A stretch of 64,000 nucleotides of DNA, taken from NCBI GenBank assembly GCA_942486035.1, contig CALNXK010000008.1:5071001-5135000 (forward strand), in the 5' to 3' direction. How positions within the stretch are numbered: position 1 is the first letter of the stretch; every line of letters starts with the position of its first letter. The notes beneath the pieces are model-generated. The model had not been told where the DNA came from and ran no database searches. It worked only from the letters and a program-made list of their open reading frames with translations. Shown piece by piece: positions 21,456 to 32,326 of this stretch. The translations under genes were made by a program, and so were the position numbers. The stretch comes from Porites lobata (lineage: Eukaryota > Cnidaria > Anthozoa > Scleractinia > Poritidae).

Positions 21456-22347
21456 TACAGTTGAATTAACCTCTCTAATAGTAACGGACACTGAAGGGAC
21501 ACAGCAAAGCGTCCGTATTGGAGAGGTGTCTGTATAAAAGAGGTTACTATGATGACATCACTTTTATGACTCCACTTACAGTTTTAAGTGCTCAGTAGCT
21601 AAAACCATGCAGGCTCACACTCATCTTTAAACTGCATTTAAAGCCATTAATTAATTCACAGCACAAAGTCACTGTCTTTGTCAGCTACAGCACAAGTCTG
21701 AAAGCGTCCTTTCGCTATTTTGCAAGTGCAGTTAGAAGTAACCAGATCAGAATAGAAAATGCAATAGAAAAGATGTTTACACTATCTGTAGCAGGGTCTG
21801 TCATTAAGAGCCAGGGGCCAGGGATTTTCCCCGGCTACTAAAAGAGTGGCCCCCGGCTACTTTTATTGGAAAATAGAACAAAAATAGTCGAACCAAAAGA
21901 AATCCCTAGCCGTTTGATTTCCCACCTACTTGTTGTATTTACCTGGTAACTTGAAATCTTAGTGACAACCCTGCTGTAGTTATATTGAAACCTTCAAAAA
22001 GTTGGTTATGTTCTTCTGTACACCTTTTGCAAATCATTGTTTGGTATACAGCGAATGGGCTTTACATCACCTTGTATAGCTCATCAGCCAGACTTAGGAT
22101 GGGATTCACCCTGTGCATGATCAGGAATCGGCCTTTCATCTGATCGCCACAGTGTCCGTAATAAAGAGGTTAAGTTTATATGAATTTAGTCTCTGAGGTC
22201 GAGATTTAGTGTTCGTTTTCCATATTAGAGAGAGTCGGTATTATAGACTGAGGTTTTTTGATTTTTAAGAAAATATATGAGAATTTTGTCGCGACATTGG
22301 AAACTGTCCGTAACAGAGAGGTGACCGTACTGGGAGGTTCGACCGTA
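21456..22347. mobile_element. pogo/Tc1-like element remnant in intron
   Basis: Left end TACAGTTGAATTAACCTC and right end complement TACGGTCGAACCTCC, with terminal TA, make an imperfect TIR. Between them are repeated phrases such as GTCCGTA(T/A)T and AGAGGT. The MITE at 21792-21973 is inserted in it. No intact transposase frame. Confidence 0.45.
21792..21973. mobile_element. MITE, CAGGGT...ACCCTG ends, 6-bp TSD
   Basis: A 182 bp element starting CAGGGTCTGTCA and ending TGACAACCCTG. It is flanked by a perfect 6-bp duplication CTGTAG at 21786-21791 and 21974-21979. Internal sequence has the CCCCGGCTACT and CCTACTT phrases shared with the elements at 50744-50934 and 53806-53985. Confidence 0.8.
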
Positions 22348-22563
22348 CTCTATTTTGCTTTGTTGTCTGCTGTTTTTAAGGTATTATTTGCTGTGCTATG
22401 TAAACCACAGCAAACAAGACAGGGTGAATCCAGTGTTCATGCTAAAGTACAGGCATATGCATGAAGCCTGTTTATCTCAGAAGGGTAAATGATCACTATT
22501 ACAGTATTTGAATATAAACTTATGATATTAATGATTATTTTATTTCATTTTATTGCCATGCAG

Positions 22564-22740
22564 ATCAGGGCCGAACTGGGCAGAATCCTGCAAGAGCCTG
22601 ATATGTAACTAAATCTATAAGGGACAGATTTAAGGGTGGCTGGAGAGAAAGTCTCCTAACTGTTGTCAGACGTTCTGACAACAAAGAAGTCATGGCCATT
22701 ATGGAGGAGGCAGAGGGAGTCGACATCATTGATGAAAAAG
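22564..22740 (+). pseudogene. uncharacterised gene, exon 2 (frameshifted)
   Basis: Acceptor CATGCAG ends at 22563 and donor AAAAG|GTTAGT starts at 22741. The first fourteen codons follow from exon 1, then TAA appears at 22606. The remaining 45 codons are open in the neighbouring frame and join exon 3 correctly in phase 1. Confidence 0.55.
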
Positions 22741-23148
22741 GTTAGTATGACATTTAAATGATAACAATAATTTTAATCGTATATGGTTAATTTTTTTAAA
22801 AAAATAGTTTAAAGGAATTGAATCTTTATTAGAAGTGAATACAGGCATTTTTTTTCCTGCAACAAAAATCCTCCTTTTAACCCACCACAGGTAATAGATA
22901 GTGACAGTCCCTTAGTTTTATTACTTTCCTCTTGTTTAAAGGCTTTTTGTGTGGGTCACATAAGACTTGACCAAACTGGAAATCATGCTTGAAAATTCTT
23001 TGGCACTTAGGATAGAAGTGCAGGTCACGTGAATTTAAGTGTATTCCGTCTTGATGGTAAACAGTCCCATTGCATAAGAAGCGTACTATTTTAAAAAAAA
23101 ATTCTTTTACTGACTGTTGTGTCTATTTTTGTCCATTCCAATTTTTAG

Positions 23149-23249
23149 AAGTTGAAAACCGTTGCATAATGGCCTCACTGCCCTATTTATTGGCTGATAA
23201 ACGGAGAGGGGCACAGATTTCTGCTGGCTCATTTTGGAAGAGAGCAAAG
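23149..23249 (+). CDS. uncharacterised gene, exon 3
   Basis: Acceptor TTTTTAG and donor AAAG|GTAAGT are both strong. Entering phase 1 and leaving phase 0, it encodes a stretch with MASLPYLLADKRRGAQ. Confidence 0.6.
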
Positions 23250-23443
23250 GTAAGTTAACAACAAAGTCACACTGAGGATCCTAAAAGTTAACAGATGTAA
23301 AGAACGTATAAATCATGACCTTACGTTCTACACAGTTACCCCTTTAAGACATAATTTATGACTGACTCCTGAAATGTTCCTGGTATAATTTGCTTGATAA
23401 TAGTGCTTATAATTAATCTCTTCTTGTAATCTTACATTTACAG

Positions 23444-23776
23444 GTTGAAGATGAGGATGAAAGGATAGAGAAGCTGACTGAGGAGTCAACGTCCCCCAGG
23501 CTCATTAGCACTGGGGAGTTGAACAACCTACAGGAACTGTACTTGGCCTCTGAAGCCATGGTGGTGTGCCGTTTTAATCCACCAAGCATTCTAAATGCAG
23601 TGGCTACCCTACTGGGTAGTTTTTACATCTTTAATATGCAATTTCCAAAGGGTTCTGGTGGGCTAGAAAAAAATGTGTTTCTGTTTTTAGAGCACATGCT
23701 CTTAGGTCAAACAAGTGCAACTCTGCCATTGTCGGTAGAAAATGTTTTGTCCGATTTGCAGAAGGTGAAGAATTAA
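23444..23776 (+). CDS. uncharacterised gene, last exon
   Basis: Acceptor TTTACAG, 110 codons and a TAA at 23774-23776. It encodes an acidic start (VEDEDERIEKLTEES) followed by a hydrophobic segment (ILNAVATLLGSFYIFNM) and a leucine-rich end. Confidence 0.6.
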   Translation, partial: VEDEDERIEKLTEESTSPRLISTGELNNLQELYLASEAMVVCRFNPPSILNAVATLLGSFYIFNMQFPKGSGGLEKNVFLFLEHMLLGQTSATLPLSVENVLSDLQKVKN

Positions 23777-24139
23777 CTCTGCCCAGATATTATTCATATG
23801 TTGTATTGAATGTGCACGTTAATTCTAAGTCTTCTAATCTATATGTATTTGACAAAGCATTTTCTGAGGATAACGCATTTTTCTTAAGCAGCAGTCCATT
23901 TCATTTTATTAAATCTATTTTCCTTGCCAATTTTTTTTGGAGTTTCCTTGATTTATTTCTGGCTGACAACCTTTTGTACAATTAAGCCTTGTTTCACAGT
24001 CTTTTGACAGACATGTAGTATAACAATTCAATATAATTCAGTCATATTTTTGTTCTGCTTTAAATACTTGTATTGTAATGTTGTATAGTAACCTTTTCTA
24101 TGAAGTTGTCAACTATGTTGTTGTTCAGTGTTGTTATTT
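23777..24139. other. 3' flank, AT-rich
   Basis: Probable 3' untranslated region and flank of the uncharacterised gene. Nothing else recognised. Confidence 0.4.
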
Positions 24140-24676
24140 GGGAAAAAAAAACAGTTAACATAACCATTAAAAATGTTACTGAAGACTATTATGGTGAGGT
24201 TACTGTAATTCATTATTATCAGTTAAAACAACCTTTTTTTTCTAACCTATGGGAAATGGTTAAAGCTACCACCTCTTGACTATTTTTAATGGGTTACCAG
24301 AGATTCATCACTAGTACCCAAAATACTGGTTTACCATAACCACAAAAAATGGTTATTGTAACCAGTCGGTATGGGTTGAGAAATATTTAACCATTCATTT
24401 CAGTTACAATAACTAGGAATTTAAAGTTAGCTTAACCAAAAAGTGGAGGTTATAACAAACAATTATCAAATGTTATGAGCAGCCGTGTTAGCTGTGGTAG
24501 AAACAACCATTTTTTAGGGTTATTGTAACCCATAAATAACAGTTGTTTCAACGGAAATAAAAACGGTTAACATAACCTTAATTTTTGGGTTAGTGTAACC
24601 TATAAAAATACAGTTACCTGGGATTCAAATCATAACCATTTTGTTTGGGTCACTATAACTGGTCAGTTTTTACAGT
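24140..24676. repeat. degenerate GGTTA/TAACC array
   Basis: Many short copies of a unit like AACCATTTTTGGGTTAxTGTAACC in both orientations, spaced irregularly. It ends exactly where duplication copy 2 begins (GTGTATTCTTGCCC at 24677). Confidence 0.6.
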
Positions 24677-25953
24677 GTGTATTCTTGCCCAAAGCTTCAC
24701 TAAGTTGCAAGAAACTGGTTAATCAGAAACCTACGGCGAATACAGTTCGTAATACAAGAAGAACAACTTTATGCTGAATGCGGGGCAAGATTTAAAAACT
24801 TTTGTTTATCAAACTTACTTTGTATTTGTCCCTCTGTTTTCGAAACCTATCTTAACAAGGCAAGAGAGGGACCAAAACAAAGTAAGTTTGATAAATAGAA
24901 GTTTTTTAATCTTGCCCCGCATTTAGCAGATTTAGCATATTAGCGTCGCAGGTTTCCGTTTTGAGGAGAAATATATAGCCACTAACTCCAGTACTTCTAA
25001 CCGTCCATTTTTCAGCTGCACTGAAAGCCCTTGTACTTGGTAATTTATTCAAGGTTTTTAGACTTGACCGTCGCACAGGAAGTTTGCCACTTGGGGATAA
25101 AGATGAAGAAAATATGACAATTGTCTTATTCTTTTCATAATTCGCAATGGCAAAATGCCCGTGCGAATGTGATGGCAAATCTTTCAAACTTAAATAAATT
25201 ACCTAATACACGGGTTTTCGTTGCAGCTGAAAATGGATCGGTTGAAGTACTGGAGTTGGTGGCTTTATTTCTCCTCTAGACGGGAACCTTCAGTGCTAAA
25301 AACTGGTAGGCCGAGATTTCCGTAGATGTTATATCGTGCTTTGTTGAAATTTTTTGCGAAAAGAGAAGGGAAAATACACAGTAACTTTGATAAATAGAAG
25401 TTATTTACTCTTGCCCCGCATTCAGCATAAAGTTGTTCTTCTTGTAGGTTTCTGATTACTCAGTTTATTACAACTGAAGTTTTGGCCAAGAACACCCTTG
25501 CAGATAGGAGATAGTCCGCCGGTAGTTTCCCTCTATTAGTGCGTCAACTTTCACAAATGTGTTAGGGTTGCATTTGAAGGTTATATTTGACTAATTTGAC
25601 TAGCTATTTGTGCAGCGAGTTCTACGGTCACTATTGACTTCAAACTTGCAGATATAAAACTAGATATATTTGAGGCTTATTTGCCGAAGTTAGAGTAAAG
25701 TTTGTCTTAGGGTTTTGAAATTATTGACATTTTTTTAAAATGCGGTTTTAAACATATGCCGATATCTCAAACGTTTTTATACCAATAAGAAAATAAATAG
25801 CATTTTCTAAAAGTTCGACCTTTCTTTATTAAGGGTGCCAAAAAATCGTAGAAATCGGTTAAACCATTCCTGTCGAAAAACCCGATTCAAAAACATAACC
25901 AACGCGCAAATATATTAGGTTCGGGCCACCTTAAATGACTCTTCAAAATTATC
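24677..25953. mobile_element. truncated foldback element in copy 2
   Basis: Corresponds to 575-1832. The outer part of the left arm is absent, so only part of the inverted repeat can pair. Confidence 0.65.
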
Positions 25954-27145
25954 ATAAGGGGTTTTTAAGAAACTCGCATTGATGTGGACAGATAATTCTC
26001 GTCAGTGAGGGGGTAGACCGCTGAATATTTGAGGTAGATACGTCTCGTTTCAAAAACTTTCCTCAATATCGAGGAGAGACTGAGCAAAGGCGATACTTTC
26101 CTCGAACTATTAAGTACATCAGGGCATACTTACTAGTAAGAATATAATGGTTGCTGTCACTTTAGAGTATTTGTCATTATCACTGATAACCTAATGATTC
26201 AAAACAATCGGCTCCAGCCACAAGCAAACAAAGAACGGAGAAGCTTAATTTGTGAAAATTTAGGGCAGGGAGCTTAAGGTACCACGAAAAAAACTTCCCT
26301 TCATTTTAATTGTTGCCGGCGCTTGAATTTCAAGAGAAAGTTTTGAAAGTTCGTAGGGAGAAAGTAAAAGTCACCATCACGTCATGGGTACCCAACGAGA
26401 ATAAAGTTCAAAACCACTTAAAAATAGCATTGTTAAACGTATTTTAGTATTTAAACGGTAGCTATAGGCATATTTTTATCCCGGCCCTAAAAATTTTTCA
26501 TCTGTTAGGATTTCCTAGCTGAAAGTCTAGAGATCCGAAAATTATAGGGATCAAAACTTACCTTTCCGAAAATTTCAGCCAAAAAAAAGGCTCCAGAAAA
26601 TTCTAGGTGACCTTTTTAGGGTAAAACTCTGTTAAAAATGGGCAATTATGCCGTTTTTTAGATGTTCGAAAATTCTAGGAGAGGTAGGGAAGCAAGAAAT
26701 TTTACAACAAATGTTCCGAAAATTCTAGATCTCAAATTGTCTTCCAAACAGATGTTTTCCGAAAATTGACGTTGGGTGCCCCTGTCACGTTTTTATATGC
26801 TCCACAAAAAAAGGAAATGAGCGGAAATGCGGCTAAAATGAAAGGCGCATTGTGCAGTTAATTGTGTACACATAGACGGTACGAAAAATCGAGCGTTCGT
26901 TGTAAATGGTTTTCTATATTTTAATGTGACAAGAAGATCCAACTCGGTGGAAAAATTTAAAAAAAACATCATCCTGTTTATACAGTTGTTTCCAGTGCTC
27001 TGACAAGGTACAAAATTATATATAGAACAAGTTTTACATCATATCTACTGAACATCCTCCGTTTCATCAGCTTTACATTTTCTTTTATTATATCAGTCTA
27101 AATTGTCCTCCTGCACGTCCAGATTGAAATATCAAAGAGGAAGAA

Positions 27146-27288
27146 CTAGGAACAGTGAGCCACTGAACATTCACCACCGGAGCAGTCACAGGCACAGGAA
27201 TTGGGACAGTTACTGCATAAGTCAGCACAGTTTGTACCTTGGGGTCCTTTGGCTGACCCAAGGGACGTGGCCGCGCGAAATCGGGCCC
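27146..27288 (-). CDS. cysteine-rich secreted peptide B, exon 2 (mature region)
   Basis: Copy 2 counterpart of 3051-3193. Same acceptor, same phase-1 entry, same TAG (27148-27146), and all eight cysteines in the same spacing. One base change replaces the single residue between cysteines four and five (Val in A, Ala in B). The exon therefore stays intact although the neighbouring KLHL gene in this copy has decayed. Confidence 0.6.
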
Positions 27289-28262
27289 CTGGTGCAAGTG
27301 ATAAGAAAGTTTACCTATCATGAATCGCCTTATGTACCGTAGGTTAATCTAACGATTGACCCGCACCCATGTAAACCTCATATTTCATCGGGTTCCTAAA
27401 ACCTGCACTACCTATTGTTTTCAGGGATATGGGCATTGTTATGTCACCATCCATATTGTTTTCCCAGCCAATCACAACCTTGTTTGGAATAGGTCCTAAT
27501 CATGGTCCTAATCTAAGGTAGTCTGGAGTTATCGATTTCAGGCAAGGGATTTCGAATTCTTTGTCGTCTTCCGATCTTTTCGATTGCTGTTGAGTTTTGG
27601 TGGCGGAACCGCTAGATCCCTCCAACGGAAAGCAGCCCCCGCCAGCCTCGTCTCCAGGCTAGTTCTGAATGAGTGGAAAAAGGTTGGAACCAATCGATAG
27701 ACTTTACCAGGTGACGTCACATCAGACATCCCCAAGGGTGATCGTGAATGAGGCTGACGACCCCGCGCATATAATAATCCCGCCAGCTACGAAGGGCTAT
27801 TTTCTTCATGAATTATTAATGAGTTTAAGAAACAAATCTGAAAGTTTGGTAGCTTCTGGGTATTGCCAGGAGCCTATGGGCTCCTGGTATTGCGGATGGG
27901 TTTGATCACCAAATGGCGTAATGCAAAAGACTGAAAAGACGCAGAACAATACCCGTACCACGACACGAAAGCGAACCAACAATACCTGGGAGGAGGGGCT
28001 ACTTTAGGAATTTCTGGGTTCGGATGTGCCGCTGGGACCCTGGAACCCTTAACCTATACTAGAGCTAGTTCAGATGAATTTTGCTACCCTATGCTAGAGT
28101 AAACTCCCCAAATCCCCCCTATCCTAGAGTAGCTGTTTTCCAGAAACCACTGAGGTCACTAGCACAGTCTAGCCAAAACAAAACCTTATCAGTACCACAA
28201 TCCCTAGTCTAGATAAACTCTTCAACCAACTGATCAGTTTCCTGAAAAACGATACCCTATTA

Positions 28263-28294
<32 letters not shown>

Positions 28295-28460
28295 CCTAGA
28301 GTAAACTGCTTGAAAACCATACCCTTCACAGCGGCACATACCTATATAGACCATATATGGCAGTACCCCCCGGGTAACAATGGTTTCCCAACACAAAGAA
28401 ACACCCGAAATTTAAGAATACACTAATTAAACTGAATCAAAACAAGAAATTCAATTTTAC

Positions 28461-28527
28461 CTTCACTCGGTACAGCACACATGGTCACGGCAAGAGCAAC
28501 TACCAATATAATCACCAAGCGATTCAT
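28461..28527 (-). CDS. cysteine-rich secreted peptide B, exon 1 (signal peptide)
   Basis: Counterpart of 4366-4432: ATG at 28527-28525, 22 codons plus one base, GTAAAA donor at 28460. The hydrophobic core is the same as in A. One residue near the cleavage region differs (Ala instead of Ser). Confidence 0.63.
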
Positions 28528-31500
28528 TATTAGCTAAAGCTGAAAAAATAAATTTACTGTTAGCTAGGCAATGAGGAGCCGCCATAAATGCGTTGTTTAA
28601 TACAGTTTCTACAATATTGTTTTACTAGTTTGAAAGAGATCAAGAAAGTTTGGGCTGAAATATTTTTAAAATGTGACAATTATTATTATTATCATCGCAA
28701 GACATAATATTGGGAGTCCTGTGGTACTCAGTTGGAATTTCTGTGGTACTCGAGGGTGACCTTTTCAGTAGGCGTGTTTCGTCGTACGTCTGCATTTTCT
28801 GCGCCATTTTGAATAATTTAGCTCGCGTTATTTACGCCATAAGCAATTGTCATAGGCGAAAATAGCAATCACGTGCATCACTCTGGTTCCGTGGATGATT
28901 ACACGGAAATATTTGTATTCGGCAAAAGAATGAACTTTGGTAAAGCGGTTTTTATCACTGAGCTGATGACTCTGTTACACTTTTTTCGGTCAATGCCGTT
29001 CAAATCGAGCTTGAACTTCGTAGAAACACACAAATAAAGACCAGGTAACATTTGTGCCGTGAGAAGTTTACCCGTGCGTTTGAGTCGATTTACGTATTTT
29101 TAGCTTAACCTCTTACATGCACGAAAATTCTGGGATAAAGTAAGCTTGAAGAATTTTATCCGCGTATCAGTGCAGGTTGTTACAACTGGAATGCTTTATT
29201 CATGTCTGATATAACTACGCGCGGGCCATTTTGCATGATAAGTATCTCGCTCGCTGAAGCAAGCTAAGTTTAAAACATGTTGAACTGACCTACATGAACT
29301 AAAACAATCATGAGATGAAAAGTTTGCACAATGGCAAAAGATTCTGTCTGGTTCTCTGACATCACTAATCTAGCAAAAACCTAATATGTTTCTGTCGCTC
29401 CCATAATCATTGTTTTCACTTCAAGTTGTCTCACGCAAGAAGCCCGGACTTTTTAACCTTCGAGGCTACCATTTTCTCGAAGTTTGTTGCGACATGTTTA
29501 TCATTTTAACAACGTAGAACTTTTTACGATTTACTTTCCATTTTTATCGACCATGCTTGAGGGAGAGTAAGGCATGTTAAGAGTAAAGAGTTAATGAGTG
29601 AGATATTTTGAATCCGAGTTTTTTACGAAAAGAAAGTTTACTTTTTAATTCCTGCTCTTCCATGATTTTGAAATAATGCTTGACGACGCAAAAGCTAATC
29701 TGGAGCTAAGAAAACTCGAACGCACTCATTAATCTATCATTACTACTAGCCATTATTATTATTATTATTATTACTAATAAAACAGTCCGTATTTTTGCGT
29801 ACTCAACTACGCTCGAACAGTCAAACAAAAGGTCTGGAGCGAGGCTGAAAACAGAGAGCGAGACTGTGGAGAGACGCTCTATTACGCTAAACCGATTTTG
29901 AGAAAAAAACCGACTGTTTTGCAGTCTACTCCTGATCGTGTAATTTGAACCAATTTGCATTTTCCAAGTGAAAAACCAAGATTCCACTGAAATAATAATT
30001 TTGGAAAATTTTATCCCGACACATCTAGTATTCCGAAGAAATTCTCTTTTAAAAACTCGAAATTTTTTTTAACGTATGGCCTCATTTATCTTTGCCATCC
30101 AGCAATTTCGAAATTGTTTATGCGACTGCTATTTCCTTAAATATAAATTGCTCAAGCTAACCAGCTCTTTAAATTTTAAAACTTAAATTTATGTATACAG
30201 TGATTCCTTCTGTAGCATAACTTGTCTGCAAAGATTCGCCTTTTTTCACCAGAGTGTAAGGGTTTACGGGATAAAGGCATTGTCTCTTAGTTTCTCAGAG
30301 GACAACTACTAATCAGAACCAAACTTTGCCAATAAAAATTATCGCAGAACTCGAGTTTTTCTATCCGAGACGGTATCGGCAACATATGGGCGTTAGTGTT
30401 CGCAAAAATGTATAACGAGGAGCCACGTGAGCCGCATCGAACAGAAACTAGCTAGCATATTTCAAAGACAGAAAACCTGTCATTACATATACTCATGGGA
30501 TACTCACCTTTTTCTGTTACTCGGTAAATCTTCCGTACGGTCTCGGCTCCTTAATCAGTGCCAGGTGCAATATAATGAACGATCGTCAAACTTCTCTTTT
30601 TATTCTTTCTAGTACGTGAGCATTGGCTTTCAGTGACAGTAAATCGTTAGAACTAGAAGTCGGAAGTGGTCGGAAGCGTGGCTCACGCGCAAGAGTTCTG
30701 GGTTTTTCTAGGGCGTTTCGTGATTACGGAATGTGTTTCATCTGAAACGGGTCTTGAATGAGTCATACACGAAGATACACAACTACATGTGTATCTTTGA
30801 CGTACCTTTGTGTCTTTTCGGTGTTTCAGAAACCTGCTTTTTTCCACTAAGAAAAATTCTCAGTTTTCGGGGCAAAGTAGTGTTGATTAGATTCCAGGGT
30901 CGCGAGAACCTTTCAAAGGAGGAGACGTGACCGCCCGTCGACCTGACCATGTTAGGTCATGTCAGTTTTCCTTCCGCGAAGTTGATTATTAATATAATTA
31001 GAGCAATATTATTTGTCATTGTTTAAGCCAATAAAACCAATAAAGCCAATAGACCTAAAATAGTACACTGATAATACAGTCAACGTGAACTCTACCATTG
31101 GTATGGTATTGTTGTGATGCGTTTGTTTGCCCATGCATGAATGATTAAGAGTGTCACAGGAAATATTATCCCTTTTATTCCTAGAACAATTTTCGGATTT
31201 TGTAACTCAAACGTATTAATCCGTGGCCGAAATCATATGATGTCACCATATACTGAAGCAAAACCTCTTAAATTTGTCATAACTTTCGAATAGCACTGTT
31301 TAAATCTATTGATTTTACAAAAAGGAATTTGGAATTTTCTTTAGCCACTATAGGGCCGGAATGTAAGAGTTTAAGGCCCAGAGTAAGTACACTTTTACTG
31401 AATCTTGCCAAACAACGATGGATCTGATTATTTAATTTGCAAACCCTCGCGAAACTCGATCGGTCTGGCACTCTCGTCAAGCTCAGCTTCCTACCGAGCG

Positions 31501-32326
31501 GCGGTTGCGTTAAACTGGCTGGGTTTACCGTACCAGCCACGAATTTCCTGTCGTCAGGTCTCCTTTTTCTCTTGCCTTGTTCCTCTTTTTTGTTTCATTG
31601 TTCTATTTGATTCTAAAATACGATATGTTTGATGATTCAATTTGTAGTAAAAGTGCATAAATCAGATAAATTCTTATTTGTTTATAGCAACTTGGTGTCC
31701 ACGAATCGTGAACGTGAAAAACAAAATATGATTTCCAAAAATATCATACTACACCGGACCCGGACCTGTCTTGTATCTGGTTGTACATGTTAACTTAGCT
31801 AATAAAACGCAGCATTTTTAGAATAATCTTTGTTTAGTAAGATCTTAGAACGGCACGTATAATGGTGAAAAGTGAATGTGGTTTTCGGTTAAGCAGGCGT
31901 TTGTGGGGAGGGATGAAAAACGAGCTCTCGATCCCTAAAAACGCCTGTCAGGATTACACTTTACCCGTACGTGAACAAACAGTACGTAACAATTAGTACC
32001 AAACAGTTAGGAGTAAACAAAAGAAAACAGTGAAATTGGAGCGTAATACTCCGTAGTAGTCTACCATCTATTTCAAGGGTTAAGTGAAATATTCTAAACG
32101 AATGTATACAGTTTTAGTCACTAAAGCGGGCGCAAGTCTCCTCTCTAACTCCTCTCTTTTATCCACGAATCGTTGTAGAATTACACGTGGGAAACAAAGC
32201 CAAGATTTCACTAAACTATCTGACCACGTTAACTTTATCTTTCGGGGTGTGGATATACTTTAGCTAATAAACGCAGCATTTTTTCAGTCTTAAGTCAGGT
32301 AATCGGGTTAAAACAGGGATTACCTA
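28528..32326. other. repeat-rich intergenic region of copy 2
   Basis: Equivalent of 4433-8253, with small indels (for example about 22 bp lost near 28900 and about 18 bp near 31947). No gene recognised. The 87-codon ORF at 31277-31540 matches 7195-7464. Confidence 0.45.

Larger units (their letters stand above)
21056..23776 (+). pseudogene. uncharacterised multi-exon gene, 3' part, frameshifted in exon 2
   Basis: Four exons with consistent phases: 21056-21341, 22564-22740, 23149-23249 and 23444-23776 (TAA). Residues include GRPGRKK-like KGKPGRKKAIHPSS, RRREVLTQN, IRAELGRILQEP, YLLADKRRGAQIS, NAVATLLGSFYIFN and FLFLEHMLLG. The pattern recalls anthozoan and fish proteins often labelled sterile alpha motif domain-containing protein 3-like, but I recognise this only loosely. 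Upstream exons were not found. In exon 2 the frame entered from exon 1 reaches TAA at 22606-22608, while the frame needed for the exon 2 donor (phase 1) begins one base earlier at 22605. The likely cause is a one-base loss. All other splice junctions are intact, so this is either a young pseudogene, an allele or a sequence error. Confidence 0.6.
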
